A DNA stretch of 64,000 nucleotides from Candidatus Uabimicrobium amorphum (GTDB taxonomy: Bacteria; Planctomycetota; Uabimicrobiia; Uabimicrobiales; Uabimicrobiaceae), in the NCBI RefSeq assembly GCF_009002475.1, contig NZ_AP019860.1, positions 8,243,547 to 8,307,546 on the forward strand, in the 5' to 3' direction. Numbering within the stretch: position 1 is the stretch's first letter; each line of letters opens with the position of its first letter. The translations under genes and the position numbers were made by a program. Below the pieces are notes generated by a model, which searched no databases, was not told the DNA's origin, and saw only the letters and a list, made by a program, of their open reading frames with translations. This document shows positions 53,139 through 62,183 of this stretch, piece by piece.

Positions 53139-54443
53139 TTAAGAATAAACAAAGGCACATATAGGAACGAGAACTAAAAATACCGCCACGGTAGGAATTA
53201 AAACCGTAGTCACGAACACATCCTTGTACGAACTTTTATGATCTAGCTTACACACCAATAAAAGAGTAATCACCGCTCCACTATGCGGCAAAGAGTCAAG
53301 ACAGCCCGAAGCCATCGCCGCAATACGATGCACCGCTTCCAGATCAATCCCCATGGATACGAATGTTTCGGCAAGCGCTTTGAGCGCAACACTTAGTCCT
53401 CCTGAGGCAGAACCTGCAATTCCTGCAATAGCGGTAGTTGTAATTGCCGGAAAATAGTAAGGACTCACATCTAAACCCTTGATCGCCTCAACAATGGAAT
53501 TAAATTCAGGTATGGCTTTCACAACTCCTGCATAACCAACGATCGCTGCGGTGTTTAAAATAACCAGTGTTGAATTGCTCGCCCCAGTATTCAGTGATTT
53601 TAGCCATTCATGACGGTTTGGCAAACAATTCCATAGCAGGGCAATCGTTAACAATATTCCAGCACACATCGACCACACAATGTTGATTCCAAAGCCGTTT
53701 AGCAAAACAATAATACACAGCGACGGTGTCATCGATAACCAAAAGGAAGGTAAATTTTGGCTTTGGTCTTCTAGTTCATCATGTGCATCAAAAACACGGC
53801 CTTGTTCCTGCAATTTTTTTGCACGCCATGACAGATAAAAAAAGCCAACAACAGCCATGAAAAGTCCTGCAATCCATCCAGGGTAGAACGCAGATGTTAC
53901 TGGTGTTTTTAAAAATTCAGTGGGGATGATATTTTGAATTTGTGGGGAGCCGGGTGCGGTCATTGTAAAGGTAAAACTTCCCAATGCAACACAAGCAGGT
54001 ATCAGAGTTTTGGTGATATTGGCTTTGTGAAACATCGCCAAAGAAATCGGATACATCACAAAAATAATAACGAACAAACTCACACCACCGTAGGTCAATA
54101 TCGAAGATGCCAAAACAATCCCGAGAACTACGCGCTTTTCGCCAACAATATCGACAATTTTCTCAGCAATTGCCGCGGCAGCACCTGTTTTGTGCATAAT
54201 CACACCGTAAATAGACCCGGTGAGAAATATCAGAAAAAATTTAGCGAAAAAATCGGCCGCTACCTTCATATAAGTATCCGGCGTGTCGCTACCAAACATC
54301 ATCTCCGTAGGATTCAATCCACAGACGACAATGAGAAACAATGACGTAATAGGTCCAACAATTAATGGTGAAACTTGTTTGTAGGAAAGAACAACAAGCA
54401 TTACCAACGAAACGAAAAGTCCTACATATCCAAGATATTCCAT
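53139..54443 (-). CDS. GntP-family permease (hydroxybutyrate permease-like)
   Basis: Membrane permease (434 aa), about 12 helices, of the GntP/ion-transporter superfamily; closest in pattern to D-beta-hydroxybutyrate permeases (VGPITSLFLIVVCGLNP, GASNSTLVILNTAAIVGYAGVVK, AGSASGGLSVALKALA, GCLDSLPHSGAVITLL). SLPHSGA near 390 is typical. First gene of an operon with a CoA-transferase and an SSS symporter, which supports a C4 hydroxy/keto acid or short fatty acid as substrate. The Shine-Dalgarno AAAGG can pair with an upstream CAAACCTTT in the leader. Confidence 0.88.
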   Translation of the reverse strand: MEYLGYVGLFVSLVMLVVLSYKQVSPLIVGPITSLFLIVVCGLNPTEMMFGSDTPDTYMKVAADFFAKFFLIFLTGSIYGVIMHKTGAAAAIAEKIVDIVGEKRVVLGIVLASSILTYGGVSLFVIIFVMYPISLAMFHKANITKTLIPACVALGSFTFTMTAPGSPQIQNIIPTEFLKTPVTSAFYPGWIAGLFMAVVGFFYLSWRAKKLQEQGRVFDAHDELEDQSQNLPSFWLSMTPSLCIIVLLNGFGINIVWSMCAGILLTIALLWNCLPNRHEWLKSLNTGASNSTLVILNTAAIVGYAGVVKAIPEFNSIVEAIKGLDVSPYYFPAITTTAIAGIAGSASGGLSVALKALAETFVSMGIDLEAVHRIAAMASGCLDSLPHSGAVITLLLVCKLDHKSSYKDVFVTTVLIPTVAVFLVLVPICAFVYS

Positions 54444-54756
54444 TACAAACCTTTCTCTATGTATGTAAACAAATCAAAGTAGTTACAATACCAATGTAGC
54501 AATTATGAAAAGGTTTGCATAGATTTTGTTCAGAAAACACAGAAAATAAGAAAGGACGCTTAAGATATCACGAGGAGAATAGACTTCGTGAAAACCTAAA
54601 TGTATGAAACATTTGTTTTTTGAAGCAGAACCAGCGAAATTTATTTTTCTTTTTGCTCTTTTTCCGCTTTTTCGGAGGCATTATACTATTTACATTTGAT
54701 ACTTCAGAATCTTATTGCATTTAGAAAAAAAGATCGTTCGTACATGAATGAACCTC
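54444..54756. other. Operon leader and spacer with SD-sequestering inverted repeat
   Basis: CAAACCTTT (54446-54454) and AAAGGTTTG (54509-54517) are perfect inverted 9-mers. In the leftward mRNA the second strand lies about 55 bases upstream and can cover the permease Shine-Dalgarno AAAGG. From 54520 to 54756 I see only AT-rich sequence with a short palindrome TCACGA/TCGTGA; no gene. Confidence 0.5.
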
Positions 54757-55995
54757 TTACATAAAAGATACAAGTAACGAAAGTAAACTACGCAATTCGT
54801 TGGTCAAATAACCTTTCATTAGAGTCATGTTTTCTATTTCTCCAGCCGTTAACCATAACCCATTTTTCAGAGAACATAAATGTTGTTGGTGAGGCCAATA
54901 TGCTAGTGTGTAGCGCATTATATTTTGATAAAAACGTCCGCCTTCATCTGACTGGTCAATTTGTGCAAGAGTTTGGGTATTTTTGACTACATCAATGTCT
55001 TTTGCAGTAAAAGAAACGTTTGTTTGGAGGGAGGGACCAAATTCAACACCATTATCAAAACCCATTTCATAATTCACTTGTAAGAAAAAATAGCTTATAC
55101 TATTTTTAATACTAAAAATCAGCCACGATTGTTGTATTGAGGTGTCCATAACTAAAGGTTGTTGCCAATGACTAACTTCTCTTTCCATGCGAATATCAAA
55201 ATAACAAACTTTACATTGGCGTTTTTCTATGCATTGAATGCCAAAAGGCGTTAATTTGAATGTTCGCATATTTTTTAGAGGTATTGTGTCGTACTCATAC
55301 TGTTTTTCGCAAGATTGCAAAAATGAAATGGCGTTTTTTATACGTTGTTTATCTCTTACTTGATAAGAATTTCTTAGTGCTTGTGCAATAACGGGGTTCT
55401 TTATTTCTGCAAACAATTTGCTATCAGATGCCAGCCAGTTCCAAGAACCACAAACAATGACAGACCGAGCATCGGTGTTTAAAACAAAGCTTTTTCTCAG
55501 AAGTTGTTTGATCTGTTTACTCGTCAGCCAAGAGTAATTTTTACTGGGGAAATTGATTTTTGATTTGTCTACAACTATCTTGCAATTTCGATTAAATTTC
55601 CCTAAGAATTTACTCCCCTGTTCGGAACCACAAACATCAACGCATAATTTGCCCTGTAGGAAATATTCCAAAAATAAGGTTTTACTCCCTTGATGAACCT
55701 GTTCATAATTACACTTTGTGGCTTGTACAGTAGGAGCATATTGATAGTAAAAAATATTCCCAGGTTCAGGTTTGTTTTGAACAAGCCACTCAAAACCTTG
55801 TGCTGTCTTTGATACGATAAATCCCAAAATACCTATTTTTCGTTGCAAAATAAAGATAGACTCATTATGTTCTCTATCTTCGACACAAACAATAGAAAAA
55901 TAGCTTTTACTATCATGCTCTAAAGCTTCATTGATTTGCCAACTTTGGCATCGCTGAAGAGTTGTATAATTTACAGAAATTTCGCATTCATACAT
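54757..55995 (-). CDS. NDP-hexose 2,3-dehydratase
   Basis: Enzyme of 2-deoxy- and 2,6-dideoxysugar biosynthesis that removes the C2 hydroxyl from an NDP-4-keto-hexose (EvaA/TylX3/VldE-type, PF03559). The family's duplicated architecture is visible: HDSKSYFSIVCVEDRE near 25-40, PEPGNIFYYQYAPTVQAT near 76-93, NYEQVHQGSKTLFLEYF, then in the second half REVSHWQQPLV (about 276-286), VEFGPSLQTN in place of ELAPTVQ, and DEGGRFYQN. 412 aa, slightly short for the family. Start shown by AGGT ahead of the ATG at 55995. Opens the polysaccharide region; its usual 3-ketoreductase partner is not in the window. Confidence 0.85.
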   Translation of the reverse strand: MYECEISVNYTTLQRCQSWQINEALEHDSKSYFSIVCVEDREHNESIFILQRKIGILGFIVSKTAQGFEWLVQNKPEPGNIFYYQYAPTVQATKCNYEQVHQGSKTLFLEYFLQGKLCVDVCGSEQGSKFLGKFNRNCKIVVDKSKINFPSKNYSWLTSKQIKQLLRKSFVLNTDARSVIVCGSWNWLASDSKLFAEIKNPVIAQALRNSYQVRDKQRIKNAISFLQSCEKQYEYDTIPLKNMRTFKLTPFGIQCIEKRQCKVCYFDIRMEREVSHWQQPLVMDTSIQQSWLIFSIKNSISYFFLQVNYEMGFDNGVEFGPSLQTNVSFTAKDIDVVKNTQTLAQIDQSDEGGRFYQNIMRYTLAYWPHQQHLCSLKNGLWLTAGEIENMTLMKGYLTNELRSLLSLLVSFM

Positions 55996-56010
55996 AGTTG
56001 GACCTATCTT

Positions 56011-58167
56011 ATGATTACTATTATTGTCGCTGCATATGGTCGTGCTAATGTTTTAAACCGTACATTAGAAACTGTTTATAAACAAAGCTTTTCACAATGG
56101 CAAGTCTTAGTTGTTGCTGACTGTTGTCCAAAAGAATTCATGGCTAAACTGGACATCAAAAACCCAAAAGTAAAAGTAATTAATTTGCCTACGCGTTGTG
56201 GAAACCAATATGGACCTAATTCCGTAGGCATACATTTGGCGGAAACACAATATATTGCCTTTTTAAATCATGATGATATATGGTTGTCTGATCATTTAGA
56301 GATTGCGTTACAATCTCTACAGACTCATAATGCAAACTTCTTTTTAGGAAAAGCGGTTTTCTGCCATTACACAGACCAAGAAAAATACGTACCACAAAAA
56401 AAACGTCTCGTTTTGCAAGAGACAAATCATCCTGAGGAACTTTGGCAGATGGTGCATCACACCAATCATGTTTTTGAACCAGCTAGTTCATGGGTTGTTG
56501 ACACTCAATTGGCGAAGAAAGTTGGCTTTTGGAAAAGCCCTGATGTTGCGAATGACCTACCTATTCTCGATTGGTTACAACGCAGCGCACGTAATGGTGC
56601 CAAGTTTTGTTTTTCTGACAAAGTTTCTGTGATAAAAAATAACTTACACAAGCGTCCAAAAATTAAGCAACGCTATGGTTGGGAAAATTTTACTACAGAG
56701 TTAGATGATCTCATTCAAGCAAGTGACCAAAAAGTGCGTCAATGGATTGAAGAAGACCAAGACTTAACCGATGTCAAAAATCGTCATATTCAAATCACTA
56801 ATGAACAAAAAACACAAATGATCAATCGCTATCACCATTTTTTACAGACAGGCGAAATAGTTACACGGCACCAAGATCTCAAAGCAAAATTCTTAACCAT
56901 GTTAAAAAATCGCACTGGAGAAGAGTTTGACGGGTTTCAATCTTCAGAAAAAATCATTGCAAGTTTAACAAAAAACAACATTTGTTTTGGTGATAAAATA
57001 GTGATTGATCTGAATCTTCAAAATTTAGAGAGTTCAGAAAAAGTAAAAACTCTCTTTTTGCATGTAGATCCTCATATGGAAGCAACAACACTACAACAGT
57101 TTCTAGAAAAAAATCGAGAAATATTGCACAGATTAGGTGTCAACTATCCTGATAAAAAAACTCAGCAGCAAAACAACAACCACGACATAACATTAGGAAA
57201 TGCTGATGAAATAGTCAAGTATCTAAAATTCGAGAATAAAAAGTTTGAAAAATGTTTTATTGCTTTTGAAAAAATGTTACAAACAAATGATCTTCCACGC
57301 CTATTGTATTCTACCAAACTATTTTGGAATCTACCTAAAGAGAAGTTAACCATTCTTAAAAAGAAGGCTACAGACCATCAATACGAAATAAAAGTTGTCA
57401 TCTACTTGCATGAGTTGCAAAGTTATCTACAAGCTTGTTATATAGAAAGTATTTTATCCGGCGAATCATACCAAAAAAGTATATATGACTACTATGATGA
57501 ATACAGCAAAAATAAATTGAATTACACACAGCGTATAGAAAAATTTTGTAATACTTTTGGTAAAGAGAACGTGGTTGTTTACAAATATAACCAAGAAAAT
57601 CTCTTCCAAAACTGCTTAGATTTCTTAGAAACTATAGGTCTCTCCTCGCAGCAATATTCAGAGTTTAAAACTTTAGATAAGATTCACTATTGGAATGTGT
57701 ATGAGATAGAAATGCTTCGCAATATCAACTTTATTGGGAAAAAAGCTCATTTTTTCCACCGTCTAACCCACACGAAACACAAACTCAAAGAATACGATGT
57801 ATTCGACAATCAAAGACCTTGTTTACCACAAGATTTGGCTGGGAAGTTAGAAGAAGATTACGCGGCAATGAAGGTAAAAATCAAAAGTGACTACGGGGTA
57901 AGTTTCGACGAGGCCGAAAAACCGGAGGACTCATCTATTTCTTTTGATAGAGTTTTACAAATGACACCATACGAAAAAATGATAAGTCGTATTGCCTATT
58001 CCCTTCACGATGATTTGGAAAATATTCGACGTAGCAAACATCAAATAAAGAATACAGTTTCTGATATAGAAAAGCGCCATAGAAAAATTCAAGTAATGTT
58101 ATGGATTTGTATTTCTTTTTTATTGCTACTTGTTATTTTGCAAAGCGTTGTTATCTATGTAGACTAG
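56011..58167 (+). CDS. GT2 glycosyltransferase fused to a sulfotransferase-like domain, tail-anchored
   Basis: 718 aa. Residues 1-230: family 2 glycosyltransferase (ITIIVAAYGRANVLNRTLETVYKQ, acidic metal motif in FLNHDDIWL near 88-96, later WLQRSA). Residues about 350-620 resemble the N-terminal and core layout of the sulfotransferase-like neighbours (TLFLHVDPHMEATTLQQFL; later VVIYLHELQSYLQACY; ENVVVYKY). The PAPS-binding Lys-Thr/Ser-Gly loop is replaced by PHMEATT, so this part is probably inactive. One membrane helix at the extreme C-terminus (about 692-715) would tether the enzyme to the inner membrane facing the cytoplasm. The ATG at 56011 begins on the GT2 strand; earlier in-frame starts run into the divergent gene. 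Confidence 0.8.
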   Translation: MITIIVAAYGRANVLNRTLETVYKQSFSQWQVLVVADCCPKEFMAKLDIKNPKVKVINLPTRCGNQYGPNSVGIHLAETQYIAFLNHDDIWLSDHLEIALQSLQTHNANFFLGKAVFCHYTDQEKYVPQKKRLVLQETNHPEELWQMVHHTNHVFEPASSWVVDTQLAKKVGFWKSPDVANDLPILDWLQRSARNGAKFCFSDKVSVIKNNLHKRPKIKQRYGWENFTTELDDLIQASDQKVRQWIEEDQDLTDVKNRHIQITNEQKTQMINRYHHFLQTGEIVTRHQDLKAKFLTMLKNRTGEEFDGFQSSEKIIASLTKNNICFGDKIVIDLNLQNLESSEKVKTLFLHVDPHMEATTLQQFLEKNREILHRLGVNYPDKKTQQQNNNHDITLGNADEIVKYLKFENKKFEKCFIAFEKMLQTNDLPRLLYSTKLFWNLPKEKLTILKKKATDHQYEIKVVIYLHELQSYLQACYIESILSGESYQKSIYDYYDEYSKNKLNYTQRIEKFCNTFGKENVVVYKYNQENLFQNCLDFLETIGLSSQQYSEFKTLDKIHYWNVYEIEMLRNINFIGKKAHFFHRLTHTKHKLKEYDVFDNQRPCLPQDLAGKLEEDYAAMKVKIKSDYGVSFDEAEKPEDSSISFDRVLQMTPYEKMISRIAYSLHDDLENIRRSKHQIKNTVSDIEKRHRKIQVMLWICISFLLLLVILQSVVIYVD

Positions 58168-58216
58168 TTGGTACTTTGCTAAATTATTAACAGACCTACG
58201 TATAGGGAAATAAACA

Positions 58217-59254
58217 ATGAAACGTCTTATCCTCCACTTTGGAACGCACAAAACAGGTAGCACCTCAATCCAGAGAAATTTAGCAACGGCAGACCTAGGT
58301 CCTAAGTGGGAATATGCAAAACTAGGTGTAAATCAAGGAGGTGTTGTTAGCGCGGCTTTTACGCAAGATTTATTTTCTATCAGAGAGTATAAACTTTTTG
58401 GTATAGATCGAGGCGAGTTGCTAAAAATAAAAATGAAAAGCTTAGAGTTATTTAAATCAGCATTAAAAAGTTGTAAAAAGGATAATCTCATTGTATCAGG
58501 TGAGAGAATCGTTAAACTAGAAGAAAATGATCTAAGCGAACTAAATAGAGTCTCTAGCTCTCTGGGTTTCAAAGTAGAAGCTATTGGTTATTTGCGAGAG
58601 CCCAAAAGCAGAATGGAAGCTGTGTTTCAGCAGAAAATAAAATTTCCTTATAAATACACCAGCTTAGAAGATCTTTTCTATCCTGATTACCAAAAAAAGT
58701 TAATTAAGTTTGAAAATGTATTGGGAAAAGACAATGTCTTGTTCCTTCTATACGATCGTAAAAATTTATTGGAAAAATGCGTTGTTAAAGATTTTTGTTT
58801 TCGGTTGGGTATAAAAACAGACGCGTGGGAAATTCATCGTTACAATGAATCAATACCTCTTCGAGCTCTTCGCTTTCTCTATACCTATAAAAAATTTGGG
58901 CTACTTTCCACGAAAGAAAGTAATCATAAAAAGCAATACAATAGATTGATTAGACGACTAAAAGATCTCAAAGGGCCGAAAATGTCTTTTTCACTGAAAA
59001 TAGTTAACCCGATTATTGAAGAAAAACAACAAGTTATCGATTGGATCAACAGTCGATTGAACGTTCCTTTTCCTTACCCTACTTGTACTGATAATCTTCC
59101 AGGTTGTGTTTATTGTGAAGAAGATTTTTTCAACTTCGACAGGGAATCAATTGACTGGTTAGCAAATTTAGTGAACAAATCTCCAGATGAATATATTGGA
59201 GATCCAAGTCAAATTGCCTCTTGGGTACACCTCCTGTATCAACAAGTTGAGTAA
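58217..59254 (+). CDS. Sulfotransferase-family protein
   Basis: 345 aa. The PAPS 5'-phosphosulfate loop is clear at the N-terminus: LILHFGTHKTGSTSIQRNL (Lys11, Thr12, Gly13, Ser14). The 3'-phosphate region appears as SGERIV (about 95) and GYLREPKSRMEAVFQQ (about 126-141). YDRKNLL and a helical C-terminal half follow. Likely transfers sulfate to a sugar or lipid glycan in the cytoplasm. A close paralogue begins at 63150, matching to the window end. AGGGA precedes the ATG. Confidence 0.85.
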   Translation: MKRLILHFGTHKTGSTSIQRNLATADLGPKWEYAKLGVNQGGVVSAAFTQDLFSIREYKLFGIDRGELLKIKMKSLELFKSALKSCKKDNLIVSGERIVKLEENDLSELNRVSSSLGFKVEAIGYLREPKSRMEAVFQQKIKFPYKYTSLEDLFYPDYQKKLIKFENVLGKDNVLFLLYDRKNLLEKCVVKDFCFRLGIKTDAWEIHRYNESIPLRALRFLYTYKKFGLLSTKESNHKKQYNRLIRRLKDLKGPKMSFSLKIVNPIIEEKQQVIDWINSRLNVPFPYPTCTDNLPGCVYCEEDFFNFDRESIDWLANLVNKSPDEYIGDPSQIASWVHLLYQQVE

Positions 59255-59333
59255 ATCCAGTTAAATTTCCGTAGTGATAATTTATAAACTTTCATAACAA
59301 ATTTGCAGTAGTGTTTTTTTATTTGGTGTTTAG

Positions 59334-60314
59334 ATGATGCAAAGTCGTTTTTTTAATCATATTCAGGTAAAACCTAAAAAAAGTACTGTTCGAAAGTCTA
59401 GCATTGACACCGAAAAATTAAGACAAGAACTCTCTTGGTATTTGAAAATACCAAAAGAGTTACAGTCTATCTCCCCCAAGATTCTACAATATAATATGGA
59501 TGAAAATCATTCATTTATTGATATGGAGTTTTATGACCATCCAACGCTTAGCAATATGTATCTATATAGAAATTACAGTGTCGAAACGTGGAAGAAGATT
59601 TGTCAAGAAATAGAGAGTACTTTACATAAATTAGGAAAGTATAAATTGAAATTTGTAAGTACTCAAAAATTGATAAAATCCATGAAGAGGATGTATGAAA
59701 AAAAAACGTACGAGAGACTAAAATCTGTTTTATCAAAAGAGCATGTCGCACTGTTTGACACCGAATATTTGGAGATTAATAATCAGGTTTGTGTTGGTTT
59801 AAAGTATGTCTTTTCGATGTTGCCAAAGTTGATAAATGAATCTGATCTTTACAATCAAAATCAATTTTCTATTATTCATGGAGATTTCTGTTTTGGCAAT
59901 TTGCTATATAATTTTGAAACAGGAATCATTTACATGATCGACCCACGAGGAAAGTTTGGTGATTTCGATATTTATGGTGATCCACGTTACGATGTCGCAA
60001 AGTTACTACACAGTATAGAAGGGGAATATGATGTCATTGTCAATGGTATGTTTCATTCTTGTTGGAAAGACAAAAACTTTTTCTATAATTTGCATACCAA
60101 CGACTATCAGTCGATGGTAAAAAATGTTTTCAATAAACACTTTCTAAAAAAATGGCAGACAAATCGTTTACAAATTAAACTAATAGAAAGCCTTATGTTT
60201 TTGAGTATGGTTCCTCTTCATGCAGATTCCCTACAGGCACAGCAAATTTTTCTGGCAAGGGGACTACAAATTTTGACTCAAATATCAAGTGAACTTTCTC
60301 TGGTTAAATTCTGA
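59334..60314 (+). CDS. APH-type phosphotransferase of a polysaccharide locus
   Basis: Small-molecule kinase of the aminoglycoside phosphotransferase/choline kinase fold (326 aa). Catalytic loop IIHGDFCFGNLLY (about 181-193), metal-binding MIDPRGKFGDFDIYGDPRYDVAKLLHS (about 202-228, listed here as MIDPRG and GDPRYDVAKLLHS). In capsule clusters such proteins occur next to a nucleotidyltransferase like the one at 62184 and are thought to phosphorylate a sugar or substituent before activation. Acceptor unknown. ATG 59334 or 59337 are equally possible. Confidence 0.8.
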   Translation: MMQSRFFNHIQVKPKKSTVRKSSIDTEKLRQELSWYLKIPKELQSISPKILQYNMDENHSFIDMEFYDHPTLSNMYLYRNYSVETWKKICQEIESTLHKLGKYKLKFVSTQKLIKSMKRMYEKKTYERLKSVLSKEHVALFDTEYLEINNQVCVGLKYVFSMLPKLINESDLYNQNQFSIIHGDFCFGNLLYNFETGIIYMIDPRGKFGDFDIYGDPRYDVAKLLHSIEGEYDVIVNGMFHSCWKDKNFFYNLHTNDYQSMVKNVFNKHFLKKWQTNRLQIKLIESLMFLSMVPLHADSLQAQQIFLARGLQILTQISSELSLVKF

Positions 60315-60323
60315 GGCGACACT

Positions 60324-61025
60324 TTATCTATGAAATTGAAATGTAAAGTTAAATACTGCAATATCTCTAGGAAACATCGTTCGCACTATGTCAATTGATT
60401 CGGTATCGTAATAGTTAGAGTAATGACTATGGTTGGTCGTATTTTCTCGTGGTAGTTGTAACTCGATACCAAATTTGTGTTTCATAGTTGAAATACATGT
60501 TTCAATGTCGTCTAGTTGACCAATCAAATCTAAGAGCAATTTGTTTTGGTTGTCGATCGGTAAAAAATTAACGCATTGTTCCCAGTGATGATTGCGATGG
60601 ACAATAGCATGCTGAAGGAATGTTGGAAAATCTATATTACCGGGGGGCATTCCAAACAAGTCCTCTATTTGTTGCATTCGACGGGGAATGTTGCTTTTGC
60701 AAAACATGAACCAATTTGAGACCATTTTATCCCATGGGTTTCGAATCAGAGCAAATTTAAAATAGTTTGAATATTCCGAAGCTACCTCCAAAGGCATTTT
60801 ATGGAGATTAACGAACCCTGAATTTTTTTCTCGCCCAGGTCCCAAAATTCCCCATGCTGACTTCATCGAACGACTGGCAACTTTAGGGACTTCAAACCAA
60901 ATTATTTTTCGTTCGTGGGAAATCCAAACAAAACTATTCTTCAGACAACCACAATTTTTCTGTGTACAACGTGCGATTCTAGTTAAAGAAGTACTTTGTG
61001 CATTTTTGTTCTGCGATTGGTTCAT
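60324..61025 (-). CDS. Sulfotransferase (Sulfotransfer_2 type)
   Basis: Carbohydrate sulfotransferase-like protein (233 aa) of the HNK-1/chondroitin sulfotransferase group. 5'-phosphosulfate loop WFEVPKVASRSMKSAW (about 43-58), 3'-phosphate motif FALIRNPWDKMVSNWF (about 91-106), HHWEQCVNFLP, and the closing YYDTESIDIVRTMFPRDIAVFNF. A Cys-rich N-terminus (CTQKNCGC) of unknown use precedes it. Convergent with the preceding gene with a 9-base gap. Probably sulfates the glycan made by this locus. Confidence 0.88.
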   Translation of the reverse strand: MNQSQNKNAQSTSLTRIARCTQKNCGCLKNSFVWISHERKIIWFEVPKVASRSMKSAWGILGPGREKNSGFVNLHKMPLEVASEYSNYFKFALIRNPWDKMVSNWFMFCKSNIPRRMQQIEDLFGMPPGNIDFPTFLQHAIVHRNHHWEQCVNFLPIDNQNKLLLDLIGQLDDIETCISTMKHKFGIELQLPRENTTNHSHYSNYYDTESIDIVRTMFPRDIAVFNFTFQFHR

Positions 61026-61041
61026 TCAATCTTCTTTCCCT

Positions 61042-62133
61042 TTATTGTTTATGCCGATTAGATATCAGAAAACCTCTCAGACTATTTGAAAGATTTGCTG
61101 GAACACCATTGAAATTTAAAAACTTTGCAAAGCTGATCTCTGAAGCAAAGAATTGATGACCTTTAAAGTGGCTCCAGTGGGATTTCCCAGAACATTCACT
61201 GAATAAATGCGATTGGTTGTACTGTGAAAAATCTATAAGAAGTTTGTCTCTATTACATTGCAGGTAATCATATGTTGCCTCAACAGAGGGCATTTTTTCC
61301 ATCAAAGAGTATGGGAATTTCATTCCATACCATTTGGCACTTAAATCTGACTTTAAGATTTGCTGCAAATTGATAGGCCAATACTTATTCTGATTTCCTG
61401 CAAAAACAGACCGACATAGTGTAAAAAAATTGTGAAACAAGAACATTAAATCGCGACTACCACCGAATACTTTGTCAGAAGCACAAATAATACCTTTAGA
61501 TAAAATAACATCTTCCAGAATAGAATCAGGACTGATGTGAAAGAAGTCTGTACGTAACTTCAAAATATGAGTATATCTCTTTTGTATGGATTGTTCATAT
61601 TTTGCGACCTGTTCTAACACTAATGCAAGTTTATGCCATTGGTGTAAGCTATTTTTTTCAAAGCGTGGCTCTGGGTTTACAATAACTGTGCGTTTCGTAA
61701 GATTATTTGCTTGTTCTAAATAGTTATTGGTAGTACAAATAAAGACATCAGCGTATTTTGCAAGTGTTTGCAAGAATTCAACAGTGCTTTCAAAGCACCT
61801 TAGTTCTCCAGGGATGACAATTGCAATACGATAGTCTTGTGATACTGGCTTTATAAGAGATGGTTTGACTTTTAAAAGATGAGGGGAATAAGTATTGATT
61901 CCTCGATGTGTCCAAATATTTTCTGGTGACTGAGTAAGAGCCTGTTTAAATAATTCATCTGCTACATCAAAGCGGCCACAATCATATTCCTGAATGGCTG
62001 GTCTAATTAATTCCCAAGCCTTCATCGCTTGAGGCGAAATTTTATCTGTTAACGCATGGGGGGCATGGTGATTGTCAGATGCGCTCTGTATAACCCATTC
62101 TGCTTGTTTAAGAAAGTTAGGAATAGTGTCCAT
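61042..62133 (-). CDS. Glycosyltransferase-like protein of the polysaccharide locus
   Basis: 363 aa, tentative family. The N-terminal 95 residues are helical with a TPR-like element (CGRFDVADELFKQALTQSPEN). From about 110 the sequence YRIAIVIPGELRCFESTVEFLQ and ADVFICTTNN, KLRTDFFHIS, GIICASDKVFGGSRDLMFLF match in style the DUF/WavE-like putative glycosyltransferases that act in LPS or capsule synthesis, with an acidic RTDFF as possible metal site. No membrane helix. It lies 16 bases upstream of the sulfotransferase in the same leftward unit. Confidence 0.6.
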   Translation of the reverse strand: MDTIPNFLKQAEWVIQSASDNHHAPHALTDKISPQAMKAWELIRPAIQEYDCGRFDVADELFKQALTQSPENIWTHRGINTYSPHLLKVKPSLIKPVSQDYRIAIVIPGELRCFESTVEFLQTLAKYADVFICTTNNYLEQANNLTKRTVIVNPEPRFEKNSLHQWHKLALVLEQVAKYEQSIQKRYTHILKLRTDFFHISPDSILEDVILSKGIICASDKVFGGSRDLMFLFHNFFTLCRSVFAGNQNKYWPINLQQILKSDLSAKWYGMKFPYSLMEKMPSVEATYDYLQCNRDKLLIDFSQYNQSHLFSECSGKSHWSHFKGHQFFASEISFAKFLNFNGVPANLSNSLRGFLISNRHKQ

Positions 62134-62183
62134 TTTGGCGATAAAGTACCTTTCATTTCTGATCAGAATTGGGAACGTAATGT

